Part shown: positions 18,096-25,986 of the stretch, in pieces
How positions within the stretch are numbered: position 1 is the first letter of the stretch
How the letters are laid out: every line of letters starts with the position of its first letter
Source of the DNA: Kineosporia mesophila
GTDB taxonomy: Bacteria > Actinomycetota > Actinomycetes > Actinomycetales > Kineosporiaceae
Assembly: GCF_021129235.1 (NCBI RefSeq)
Contig: NZ_JAJOMA010000001.1
Coordinates: forward strand, 496,001 to 560,000
Length of the DNA stretch: 64,000 nucleotides
Reading direction: 5' to 3'
The notes under the pieces: model-generated
Databases searched by the model: none
What the model was told of the DNA's origin: nothing
Seen by the model: the letters and a program-made list of their open reading frames with translations, nothing else
Made by a program: the position numbers and the translations under genes

Positions 18096-18974
18096 GTGGC
18101 ACAGCGACGCAAGGTGGTAGCAGCGGTCAACCGGGAACTCGAGGAGCGCTTCGGGTTCCGCGTGGTCCGGATCAAGGACGAGGCCGAGGCCATCGAGGCC
18201 ATCGAGGAGCCGAAGGCGGCCCGGGTTCCCGTGCGCCGGCCGTCCGATCCGCGTGACCGTCTGGTCCAGCGGCCGGTTTTCGTGCTCTCGTCGGTGCGTT
18301 CCGGTTCGACTCTCCTCCGGGTTATTCTCAACAGTCATTCGCAGATCCACGCGCCGCACGAGATGCACTTCCGGCGCACTCAGGTGATCGCGTACACCAC
18401 CCCGGTGCAGCAGGCCCTCGAGCACGTCGACCTCAACGAGCGCGACCTGGAGCACCTGCTCTGGGACCGCCTGCTTCACCGGGAGCTCACGATGAGCGGT
18501 AAGTCGGTGCTGGTCGAGAAGACTCCGAGCAACGTGTTCGTCGCCGACCGGCTGGCCACGGCGTGGCCCAAGGGCAAGTTCATCTACCTGATCCGTCATC
18601 CCTGGTCGATCGCGCAGTCCTGGCACGAGGGCGATCCGGAGCGGCGGCCGGTGAAGATGGCCATCACCCACACCCTGAACTACATGGAGTACCTGGAGAA
18701 GGCCCGGAACAAGCGGGCCGGTCTCACGCTTCGCTACGAGGACCTCACCTCCGACCCGGTGAGGCAGACCCAGGCGATCTGCGAGTTCCTGGGTCTGGAG
18801 TGGGAACCCGCGATGCTGGAGTACGGCAAGAAGGATCACGGCGACTTCGTGAAGGGCATCGGGGACTGGAAGGACAAGATCCGGACCGGGACGATTCAGC
18901 AGGGTCGTCCTCTCCCGGACCTCTCCGACGTGCCGGCCGAGCTGCGCCCGATGGTCGAGCGCTGGGGTTACTGA
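18096..18974 (+). CDS. Sulfotransferase family protein
   Basis: About 292 residues from GTG 18096; an in-frame ATG at 18057 would add 13 residues. The PAPS 5'-phosphosulfate loop is FVLSSVRSGSTLLRVIL and the 3'-phosphate site is FIYLIRHPWSIAQSW. The C-terminal half is typical of cytosolic sulfotransferases (LRYEDLTSDP, ICEFLGLEWEP). It transfers sulfuryl groups from PAPS to an unknown acceptor. A perfect hairpin with a T-run follows the stop, so this is a single-gene transcription unit. Confidence 0.88.
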   Translation: MAQRRKVVAAVNRELEERFGFRVVRIKDEAEAIEAIEEPKAARVPVRRPSDPRDRLVQRPVFVLSSVRSGSTLLRVILNSHSQIHAPHEMHFRRTQVIAYTTPVQQALEHVDLNERDLEHLLWDRLLHRELTMSGKSVLVEKTPSNVFVADRLATAWPKGKFIYLIRHPWSIAQSWHEGDPERRPVKMAITHTLNYMEYLEKARNKRAGLTLRYEDLTSDPVRQTQAICEFLGLEWEPAMLEYGKKDHGDFVKGIGDWKDKIRTGTIQQGRPLPDLSDVPAELRPMVERWGY

Positions 18975-18990
18975 CCTTTTGAACAGAATT

Positions 18991-19034
18991 GAGGACGTCG
19001 CCGAGACCCAGTCTCTACGGCGTCCTCGGTCTTT
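18991..19034 (+). terminator. Rho-independent terminator after the sulfotransferase gene
   Basis: Inverted repeat starting GAGGACG and ending CGTCCTC, with matching inner arms (GAGAC / GTCTC), followed by GGTCTTTT. It begins 16 bp past the stop codon. Confidence 0.8.
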
Positions 19035-19154
19035 TGGTGTCGTTGGGAGGCTGTACGGACGAGAGGCGGCCGCCGTTCGGTTGTTTCGTGGGTGTGAACG
19101 ATCTGGCAGTGTGCTGGTGTCAGCAGGCACCTCGACCACTGGAGGCCGGGTCTC

Positions 19155-20000
19155 ATGGTCACATCCCCGTACCGTTCGACGATCGTGGTGTCGCTGCCGG
19201 CGGTGGGAATCTCGCTGGTTCTCCTGGCCGGCCCGGCGCAGGCGGCCCCGGCTCCGGCCACGGCCGACACCGCCCACGGGATGACCTACACGGCGTCCGC
19301 CGGGCAGGTCAACGACGTCCTGGTGACCAAGACCAGCGATTCGGACTCCGGCGAGGCGATCTTCCGGATCGACGACGTCGTGCCGATCTCGGCGGGTGAG
19401 GGGTGCGTGTACCCCGACTCCGGCGACCGTACCGTCGTGGTCTGCCGGCAGCCCTACCTGGAGCGGCAGGACCCCTTCTTCGACGCGAACTTCTGGCTGG
19501 GCGACCAGAACGACCGGTTCCGGTGGCGCAACCTCACCGGCGACGTGTACTGGGACGCCCGGGTCTACCTCGGCCCGGGCGACGACACCTACTCCAGCAA
19601 GTACATCGACGGCAACGGGGTGTACGGCGGCACCGGCAAGGACACGATCAGCGTGAAGCACCAGGCCGGTGACATCGGTTTCACCGACGGGGGGAACGGC
19701 GACGACACGATCTTCTCGGAGGGCAGTTACGGCTTCGCCACCACCCTGGGCGGTGCCGGTGACGACACCATGACCGGCGGCGCCGGCGAGCAGCGGTTCG
19801 ACGGCGGTGAGGGTGACGACCTGATCCACGGCGGCGACGGCATCGACGTGATCCGGGGCGGCAAGGGTGACGACCGGCTCTACGGCGACGCGGGAGCCGA
19901 CCTGATCTACGGCAACAGCGGCAACGACCGGCTGTACGGCGGCCCGGGCAATGACACCCTGTCCCGTGGGCCGGGGAAGAACCTGATCAAGCAGAACTGA
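19155..20000 (+). CDS. Secreted RTX-type calcium-binding repeat protein
   Basis: 281 residues. A signal peptide (hydrophobic VVSLPAVGISLVLLAG, cleavage near AQA-A at about 30) is followed by a unique domain of about 110 residues. The C-terminal half is built of hemolysin-type nonapeptide repeats of the GGxGxDxLx kind (GGNGDDTIF, GGAGDDTMT, GGEGDDLIH, GGKGDDRLY, GGPGNDTLS) that form a calcium-bound beta-roll. No catalytic domain is seen. ATG start with GGAGG nine bases upstream. In a Gram-positive this is probably Sec-secreted rather than a type I substrate. Confidence 0.85.
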   Translation: MVTSPYRSTIVVSLPAVGISLVLLAGPAQAAPAPATADTAHGMTYTASAGQVNDVLVTKTSDSDSGEAIFRIDDVVPISAGEGCVYPDSGDRTVVVCRQPYLERQDPFFDANFWLGDQNDRFRWRNLTGDVYWDARVYLGPGDDTYSSKYIDGNGVYGGTGKDTISVKHQAGDIGFTDGGNGDDTIFSEGSYGFATTLGGAGDDTMTGGAGEQRFDGGEGDDLIHGGDGIDVIRGGKGDDRLYGDAGADLIYGNSGNDRLYGGPGNDTLSRGPGKNLIKQN

Positions 20001-20021
20001 AAAGTTCTACCGGTCAGGCGA

Positions 20022-20402
20022 TCACCACGACCAGCCGCGCTCGGCGAGCAGCAGTTCCCGCCGGGCGCGCCGGTCGCGCCCGGCCAGCCGGGCCGGGGTG
20101 GGCGTGGCGAAACCCTTGACCGCAGTGGTCTCCTGGGTCTCGCTGACCCCGGCCAGGCGGCACGCGCAGCCGAGCAGGTCGTCGTAGGCCCGGGCGCTGG
20201 CCTCCAGCCGGGCGGCGCGGGCGAAGACCGACTCGTCGTGGTGCAGGCGGCGGATCTCGTCGGCCAGGGCCTGGAGGCGCATCTGCACCCGCAGGGCCTC
20301 GAAGGGGTCGGTGTTCAGGCAGCCCAGGTCGCTGCGCCGCCGCCATGGTGTCAGTGCGCGCAGTGCCGTGGCCGCTCCCACGAGGATCAACTCGGTGATC
20401 AT
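20022..20402 (-). CDS. Small hypothetical protein with N-terminal hydrophobic segment
   Basis: 126 residues. A short hydrophobic stretch (ITELILVGAATALRAL) is followed by a charged helical region (EALRVQMRLQALADEIRRL) and a basic C-terminus. The ATG has an AGGGG two bases upstream. No family recognised. It is convergent with the RTX gene and lies 78 bp downstream of the allophanate hydrolase stop on the same strand. An overlapping alternative frame (20014-20415) is proline/arginine-rich and looks like shadow. Confidence 0.5.
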   Translation of the reverse strand: MITELILVGAATALRALTPWRRRSDLGCLNTDPFEALRVQMRLQALADEIRRLHHDESVFARAARLEASARAYDDLLGCACRLAGVSETQETTAVKGFATPTPARLAGRDRRARRELLLAERGWSW

Positions 20403-20480
20403 TGCCCCTGGTCAACCTAGTCGTGACGGACAGTCGATCAGGTAACTGTACGGTCCGCCACGGCTAGATCACCATGAGTT

Positions 20481-22310
20481 TCAGTGCCCTTTGAGCGCAT
20501 TCAGGTAGCTGAGCCAGCCGCCGTGGGGCGTGATCTCCGTCGCGCCCTCCAGCGCCGCGGGTTCGCAGAGGAACCCGCTCACCTGGGTCCCGTCGTCGAG
20601 GTCGACCTTGCCGATCACCATCGGCCGGGGCAGGGCGGCGACGAACGCACCGAACCCGGCGGCCGGCAGGCGCCACACCTCACCGATCACCGACTTGCCG
20701 GAAATATCCCGGACCAGGCCCGGTTTCGGCGGCGTGGTGGAGAGGGCGTAGAGACGGTAGGACGACGCGGTGGTGACCGGCCCGACCAGGGAGCCACCGG
20801 CGCGCACCAGGTCACCGTTGAGCGGCTGACCGGACAGGTGCGCTCCGACCACGAGCAGGTCGATGTCGTCCGCGCCGATACGGGAGGCCAGTTGCGCCAG
20901 CCGCTGGTCGCTGAACGCCGGGCCGGAGAACATGACGCCGAACGGCAGACCGTTCACCGCTCCGGCGGGAACCGCCAGCGAGGCCAGGTCGAGCAGGTTG
21001 GCGAAATTGGTGAAACGCCCCATCCGGCTGTTCGCCCCGACCGGGTCGGCCGCCACCTCCTCCAGCGTCGGGTGCCAGGTGGTGGTGGGGGTGAGCAGCG
21101 CGTCGACGTTTTCGAAGAGCCGCCGCCCGGCCTGCCCGAGCCGGTCCAGCTTCTCCAGGTCGTGGAACACCTGCACCGCGGTGATGTCCCGCCCGGCGTT
21201 GATGATCCCGGCCACGGTCGGGTCGAGGTCGGCGCCGATCAGGTCGGCGTGCGCGGCGAGGTGGTCACCCACGGCCGCGGTCCGCTCAGCCACGAAAGCC
21301 CCGCCGTAGAGCAGGGTCGCGGCCTCCAGCAGCGGTGCGATGTCGACCTCGACGATCTGTGCCCCTGTCCGGCGAAGTTCGTCGACGACAACGGCGAAGC
21401 GCTGCGCCCACCCCTCGGCCAGCCCTTCGAGGTGCTCGGCGGTGGGAACAGCAACCCGCAAAACCCCCGCCCAGCGGGGGAGGCCCCCACCTTGTTCGTG
21501 ATCATGCAAACTTTCCCCGGGGAAGGTCTGCATGATCACGGAGGAAGTATCGCCACTACCTCGTTCGCCACCACCACTACTTCGTTCGTGATCAGGCAAA
21601 GTGTCCCCGGGGAAACTTTGCCTGATCACGGGGGGAGGGGTGGCGCGAGCCAGGGGGTCCTGTTCGTCCGGGCCGGACAGCAGTTCCGCCACCAGACGGG
21701 CCAGGTCCAGGCGCCGGGCGAAAACCGTGACGCAGTCCAGGCTTCGGCAGGCGGGGACGACGCCCGTGGCGGGGATCAGGCCGCGGGTCGGCTTCACGCC
21801 CACGATGCCGTTCAGGGCGGCGGGTACCCGGCCGGAGCCGGCCGTGTCGGTGCCGAGGGCGAAGTCGACCTGGCCGAGGGCCACGGAGACCGCCGAGCCG
21901 GAGCTCGATCCTCCCGAGATGTGCTGCGCGGAGAAGGCGTTCGGTACCGCGCCGAACGGGCTGCGGGTGCCGACGAGGCCGGTGGCGAACTGGTCGAGGT
22001 TGGTCTTGCCGATCACCACCGCCCCGGCGGCGCGCAGCCGGGCCACCGCCGTCGCGTCCGCGGCCGGTTCGTAGGCGTAGGAGCGGGCGCCGGCCGTGGT
22101 GGGCAGCCCGGCCACGTCGATGTTGTCCTTCACCGCCGCGACCAGCCCGGCCAGGGGCAGGTGCGCACCGGCGGCCACGCGCCGGTCGATCTCCTGCGCC
22201 TCGGCCAGTGCCTCGGTCTCGGGCCGGAGGGCGATCCAGATCGCCGGGTGGGCCGACTCCGTGATCGACCGGAACGCCGTCGCTACCCGGGTGACCACCG
22301 GCGTCCTCAA
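20481..22310 (-). CDS. atzF: Allophanate hydrolase with two in-frame palindromic-element insertions
   Basis: 609 residues. Amidase-signature domain with the catalytic Lys (AAVKDNIDVAG) and Ser-cisSer-Ser (HISGGSSSGSAVSVA), then the C-terminal allophanate hydrolase domain (GFLCEPAALEGATEITPHGG). It hydrolyses allophanate to ammonia and CO2, the last step of urea-carboxylase or guanidine degradation. The TTG start overlaps the stop of the upstream UAAP gene (TTGA). Residues about 227-272 are an insertion: two 44-bp palindromes plus a Gly/Ser/Arg-rich spacer, encoding VIRQSFPGDTLPDHE and VIMQTFPGESLHDHE. Both are in frame, so the protein reads through; whether the enzyme stays active is open, though the insert lies in a loop-like Pro-rich stretch. 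Confidence 0.9.
   Translation of the reverse strand: MRTPVVTRVATAFRSITESAHPAIWIALRPETEALAEAQEIDRRVAAGAHLPLAGLVAAVKDNIDVAGLPTTAGARSYAYEPAADATAVARLRAAGAVVIGKTNLDQFATGLVGTRSPFGAVPNAFSAQHISGGSSSGSAVSVALGQVDFALGTDTAGSGRVPAALNGIVGVKPTRGLIPATGVVPACRSLDCVTVFARRLDLARLVAELLSGPDEQDPLARATPPPVIRQSFPGDTLPDHERSSGGGERGSGDTSSVIMQTFPGESLHDHEQGGGLPRWAGVLRVAVPTAEHLEGLAEGWAQRFAVVVDELRRTGAQIVEVDIAPLLEAATLLYGGAFVAERTAAVGDHLAAHADLIGADLDPTVAGIINAGRDITAVQVFHDLEKLDRLGQAGRRLFENVDALLTPTTTWHPTLEEVAADPVGANSRMGRFTNFANLLDLASLAVPAGAVNGLPFGVMFSGPAFSDQRLAQLASRIGADDIDLLVVGAHLSGQPLNGDLVRAGGSLVGPVTTASSYRLYALSTTPPKPGLVRDISGKSVIGEVWRLPAAGFGAFVAALPRPMVIGKVDLDDGTQVSGFLCEPAALEGATEITPHGGWLSYLNALKGH
21497..21540. repeat. 44-bp palindromic element, copy A (coding)
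   Basis: Begins CGTGATCATGCAAACTTT and ends with its near-perfect inverse around a CCCCGGGG centre. Lies in frame inside allophanate hydrolase, 46 bp from copy B. Confidence 0.9.
21587..21630. repeat. 44-bp palindromic element, copy B (coding)
   Basis: Begins CGTGATCAGGCAAAG and ends with CTTTGCCTGATCACG around CCCCGGGG. Arms are compensated (AGG/CCT where copy A has ATG/CAT), so pairing is kept while the sequence changed. In frame inside allophanate hydrolase. Confidence 0.9.
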
Positions 22311-22996
22311 TGTGTGCTCCGGGTGACGACGGCGCGCAGGGGCGTCGGGTTGAACTCATTGCAGGGGTTGTTCATCTGGGGGCAGTTCGAGATCAGCACC
22401 AGGGAGTCGACATCGGCGCGCAGGGCGACCCGCCGGCCGGGGGCGGACAGGCCGTCGACGATGCCGAGGGCACCGTCGGCCTCCACCGGAACATTCATGA
22501 AGAAGTTCAGGTTGGACACCAGGTCGCCCGCGCCCAGACCGTGCCGGATGCCCTCGGCCAGGAAGTTCTCCCGGCAGCCGTGCTCGAACTGCGTGTGGTG
22601 GCCGTACCGCAGCGTGTTCGACTCCTTGCTGCAGGCGCCGCCGATCGTGTCCTGCCGCTCCACCTCGTTCGCGACGACCGTCATCAGCGGGTTGCCGAAC
22701 TGGCTGCGCAGCACGGTTCCGGTGCGCACGTAAGCATTTCCCTGCCAGTGCAGGGTGTCGGGCACGCTGTAGTGCTCGGCGGTGTCGGCCGCCGAGTAGA
22801 TCAGGCAGTCGCCGGACTGGTTGCCGCCGACGTCGACGAGCGTGAGCACGTCGCCCGCCTTCACGATCGCCGACCAGGCACCGCGCGCGGCGATCTGCTC
22901 GTCGAGCACGATCTCGCCCTCGACCAGGGGCTGGGACCAGTCCAGGACCGAGTCCGGACCGTACGAGAAACCCACGGGAACCGTACTGGAAACCAT
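22307..22996 (-). CDS. Urea amidolyase-associated protein 2 / carboxyguanidine deiminase subunit (DUF1989)
   Basis: 229 residues. DUF1989 features: GDVLTLVDVGGNQSGDCLIYS, HYSVPDTLHWQGNAYV, and a Cys-rich metal/active-site region with DTIGGACSKES and HGCRENFLAEG. In characterised systems the two UAAP proteins form carboxyguanidine deiminase (CgdAB), which converts carboxyguanidine to allophanate. The ATG overlaps the UAAP1 stop (TGATG), and its own stop overlaps the atzF start, so all three are one coupled operon. No carboxylase gene is present in the operon. Confidence 0.88.
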   Translation of the reverse strand: MVSSTVPVGFSYGPDSVLDWSQPLVEGEIVLDEQIAARGAWSAIVKAGDVLTLVDVGGNQSGDCLIYSAADTAEHYSVPDTLHWQGNAYVRTGTVLRSQFGNPLMTVVANEVERQDTIGGACSKESNTLRYGHHTQFEHGCRENFLAEGIRHGLGAGDLVSNLNFFMNVPVEADGALGIVDGLSAPGRRVALRADVDSLVLISNCPQMNNPCNEFNPTPLRAVVTRSTH

Positions 22997-23853
22997 CACA
23001 ACCCCCGGGCCTGGGCGTAGTCGATCGTGTTGAGGTAGGCGCGTTCTCGTTCGGGCGAGGCCTCGTAGGCGCGGTCGCCCGGACCGGTCGGCGAGCTCGT
23101 CCAGGCGTGCACGCGCAGCGGCCCGACCTGGTACCGCTCGCGCGGGTCCAGCGGATGGGCCACGTTGGCGATCAGCACGGTGAGGGGCAGTTCGGCAATC
23201 AGGTCTACGCCGGCGGGCCCGGCCGAGCCCAGCCAGGTGAACGATCCGTCCGGCTCCACCGTCACGCCCTGGAAGAACGACACGGCCGGCACCAGATCGC
23301 GCGGTCCCAGTCCGTGTTTCGCGGCGGCCAGGGTGAACAGGGCCTGGCCCGACGGGGTCGGGCCCTCCGGCCGGGCGTCACCGTACTTGTGCTGGTTCCA
23401 GGCGTCGCTGCTGGTGCCGCAGAAGGTGTCGTGCCGGTGCGAGGTGTCCCGGTCGACGGTCGCGAGCACCCGCCCGTCACCGCTCAGCAGCGGGTGACCG
23501 TCGCTCAGGTAGGCCTGCCAGGGGATCTTGCGGGTGTCGGCCACGTTCAGCCGTTCCACCTGCTCCAGGGCGTTGAACAGCAGTACGTGGGCGCAGGCGT
23601 CGCCGGTCGGGTCGTCCAGGCGGATGCGCGTGCCGCGGGCCAGCACCTTGTGCGTGTAGCCACCCGGGGCCACGGTCTCGGCCCAGGTCAGCGTCGACGG
23701 GTCCACCCCCTCGGGCGGGTGCGGCGTGCTCGAGGCCGGTAGGTACGGCATCCACTCGGACTGCTGGTCGCCCTGCGCGCGGGCGTCGGCCCGGGCAGCG
23801 GTGACGCTGCCTGTGTCGCGCTCACGGTCGCGAGCGGCGGATTGAGTGTCCAC
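22996..23853 (-). CDS. Urea amidolyase-associated protein 1 / carboxyguanidine deiminase subunit (DUF1989)
   Basis: 285 residues from GTG 23853, chosen because GGAGGAG lies five bases upstream. The longer frame from TTG 23892 would run through the operator and has no ribosome site. DUF1989 features include LARGTRIRLDDPTGDACAHV, DRDTSHRHDTFCGTSSD and FFQGVTVEPDGSFTWLGS. It pairs with the downstream DUF1989 protein as carboxyguanidine deiminase. First gene of the UAAP1-UAAP2-atzF operon; a double GGATCC operator lies 20 bp upstream of the start, suggesting control by the GntR regulator at 36794-37513. Confidence 0.88.
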   Translation of the reverse strand: MDTQSAARDRERDTGSVTAARADARAQGDQQSEWMPYLPASSTPHPPEGVDPSTLTWAETVAPGGYTHKVLARGTRIRLDDPTGDACAHVLLFNALEQVERLNVADTRKIPWQAYLSDGHPLLSGDGRVLATVDRDTSHRHDTFCGTSSDAWNQHKYGDARPEGPTPSGQALFTLAAAKHGLGPRDLVPAVSFFQGVTVEPDGSFTWLGSAGPAGVDLIAELPLTVLIANVAHPLDPRERYQVGPLRVHAWTSSPTGPGDRAYEASPERERAYLNTIDYAQARGL

Positions 23854-23872
23854 GTATCTCCTCCGGGAATGT

Positions 23873-23899
23873 GGATCCAACTTATCTATCAACGGATCC
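23873..23899. promoter_or_regulatory. GGATCC-N15-GGATCC operator, UAAP/atzF promoter
   Basis: Two GGATCC boxes 21 bp apart, upstream of the UAAP1 start. Same spacing as the copies at 29196, 30908 and 37650. Confidence 0.75.
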
Positions 23900-24044
23900 C
23901 GTGACTAGACCTTCCGGACGTGGGTAAAACGTCATACCGGTATCTTTCGCGCGTTTGGCCTGATGTCCGGAACCGGTTCCCGGTACCGTCTCGTGGGGAA
24001 ATCCCGGCCAGGTCCAGCCCAGCCTTGAACCCGAAGGAGGGTGC

Positions 24045-25901
24045 ATGAGCGACTCGCGGTCGCGCACGACGCCGGGATGCGTCCGGGACGAGCTCATGGC
24101 CGAATACCTGCGGGTCAGTGAGGAGATGCTGGCCGGGCAGCGCGAGGTGATGCTCGCCTACCTGCGCGACGACGACCCGGCCCCCACCGCGTCCGGCCCG
24201 GTGCGCCGGGTGCGAACCCTGAGGCTGCTCGGCGAACGCCCGGCCGCGGACCTCCCGGCCCCGGACGGCGCGTGGCTCCTGGTCGGCGACGGTCCCGAGG
24301 TCGAGGAGCTCGCCGGCCGGTTGCGGGGGCAGGGGCTGGTCGTGCGGGTCACCGGTGCGGTGCTTCCCGAGACAACGGTGGACGTCGACGGCATCCTCCT
24401 GGCCGGAGCCCTCTCCCCGGGCGCCCCAGCCGCCCTGCCCGACGTGTTCGCCCTGGTCACGCGGGCGCTGAAGTCCGGGGTACGGCACCTCGTGGCGCTG
24501 ACCGGAGGGGAGGCGGGTTCCGACGGGGTGGCCGGTCTGCTGCGGGCCGTCCGGGAGACCTGGGCGCCGGAACCCGACGGCATCTCGGTCCGGCTCCTCG
24601 ACATCACCGACCGCTCACCCGGCGCCCCTCTGCCCACCGACGTCGTCACGCACCTGCTGCACCCCGGCCCGGCCGAGGTCACGCGCTGGGGCGGGCGGTG
24701 GTTCCGCGCCGAGATGACACCCCAGCCCCTGGCCGGCGAACCGGCCGCCAGTTTCCGGAACGCACCCGGTTCCACGAGCGACGCCGCTTCGGTGGGTGGC
24801 TCGGGCCCGGTAGGTGGATCGGGCGATGTCGTCCGGGTCCGGCGCCCCGGCGTCGAAGGTGGCCTCGGCCCGGTAGACGGATCGGGCTCGGTCGGCGCCA
24901 CCGGTCCGGCGGGTGGTGGCGTTCCCGCTGGTGCCGCTGACGGATCCGGTCCGGCCGGCACCGCCGGCCTTCTCGCGGCCGCCGGCCTGGAGCCGGGCCG
25001 GGTTGTCCTGGTGACCGGTGGTTTTCACGGCGCCGCAGCAGATCTGGTGCGCGAGTTGGCGGCGGCGGGGTGCCGGGTCGACCTGGCGGGCGCGGTGGCT
25101 CCTGACCCGGCGAGCGCGGTATCGGTCTCGGTGGGCCCGGGGACCGGAGTCTCGGCACCCGTGGGTCACGCGGCCGGGGCGTCGGTGGGCCGGGCGGCTG
25201 AGATGCCGGTGGGCGCGGGATCCGTGAGCCCGGCCAACCGGGCCCCGTCCACCGCCGGTTCGCGGCGGGCGCCGGGCCTCGCCGAATTGCACGCGGCACT
25301 GGCCCGGTTCGGGGACCTCCTGCCCGAGCCGCTCGATCTCCAGGCCCGCCGGTCCCTGGCCGGGCAGGAGGTGGGCCAGTTGCTCGACGACCTGGAGCGC
25401 TCCGGCGCCGACGTGGTGCACCACCTGCTCGAGGTCTGGGACGCCACCACCGCCGCGCGCCTGGTGAAGACCGTGCTGGCCGACCGCGGGCGCCTCGACC
25501 TGGTGATCCACGTGACCGGGATGCTCGAGTACGAACGCATCCGTCCCGAGGCCACCGAGTCGTTCGCCCGGGTCTACCGCGGCGAGGTGGAGAGTGCCCG
25601 GGCGCTGCTGGACGTCCTGCGCGAAGCCGACCCCGATGCCCGACCCCGTTGCACCGTGATGCTGAACCTGGACACCCCCACGGACGACGCGCCGGCCGAC
25701 CAGGTGATGGCCGCCGCCGTCGGGGACGCCCTGGGCCGCCTCGGTGACCGTTACGCCCGGGCCACCGGCTCCCGCTGCCTGACCGTGCACTGGCAGGCGG
25801 CCCCCGACGCCATCGGTCTGATTGCCGAACTGGCCCACGGTGAAAGACATCTCACCCAGGTCACGTACACGACCGGGAAGGCGACGAGCGCGCCGGACTG
25901 A
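24045..25901 (+). CDS. Stand-alone PKS-ketoreductase-like protein, probably catalytically dead
   Basis: 618 residues. The N-terminal helix (AEYLRVSEEMLAGQREVMLAYL) resembles linkers of modular polyketide synthases. A KR structural-subdomain-like part (about 60-235) is followed by a Gly/Ser/Pro-rich low-complexity linker (about 248-305). Then a degenerate Rossmann segment VVLVTGGFHGAAADLVREL replaces the usual GGxGGxG loop, and a second Val/Gly/Ser-rich insert (about 361-406) follows. The later strand DLVIHVTGMLEYERI corresponds to the KR core, but the region that should carry the Tyr and Asn of the active site reads MLNLDTPTDD and ADQVMAAAVGDAL with no Tyr. No PKS is nearby. ATG with GAAGGAGG seven bases upstream. 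Function unknown; the KR relation is my reading. Confidence 0.6.
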   Translation: MSDSRSRTTPGCVRDELMAEYLRVSEEMLAGQREVMLAYLRDDDPAPTASGPVRRVRTLRLLGERPAADLPAPDGAWLLVGDGPEVEELAGRLRGQGLVVRVTGAVLPETTVDVDGILLAGALSPGAPAALPDVFALVTRALKSGVRHLVALTGGEAGSDGVAGLLRAVRETWAPEPDGISVRLLDITDRSPGAPLPTDVVTHLLHPGPAEVTRWGGRWFRAEMTPQPLAGEPAASFRNAPGSTSDAASVGGSGPVGGSGDVVRVRRPGVEGGLGPVDGSGSVGATGPAGGGVPAGAADGSGPAGTAGLLAAAGLEPGRVVLVTGGFHGAAADLVRELAAAGCRVDLAGAVAPDPASAVSVSVGPGTGVSAPVGHAAGASVGRAAEMPVGAGSVSPANRAPSTAGSRRAPGLAELHAALARFGDLLPEPLDLQARRSLAGQEVGQLLDDLERSGADVVHHLLEVWDATTAARLVKTVLADRGRLDLVIHVTGMLEYERIRPEATESFARVYRGEVESARALLDVLREADPDARPRCTVMLNLDTPTDDAPADQVMAAAVGDALGRLGDRYARATGSRCLTVHWQAAPDAIGLIAELAHGERHLTQVTYTTGKATSAPD

Positions 25902-25925
25902 CAACGACGTCCCCAAGCACATCAT

Positions 25926-25969
25926 CGTGATCATGCGAACCTTCCCCGGGGAAGGTTCGCATGATCACG
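25926..25969. repeat. 44-bp palindromic element, copy C (intergenic)
   Basis: Perfect palindrome starting CGTGATCATGCGAACCTT around CCCCGGGG. Lies between two convergent genes, where it could act as a bidirectional terminator, although there is no T-run. Confidence 0.9.
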
Positions 25970-25986
25970 AAAAGAGGGGGCGGGGG

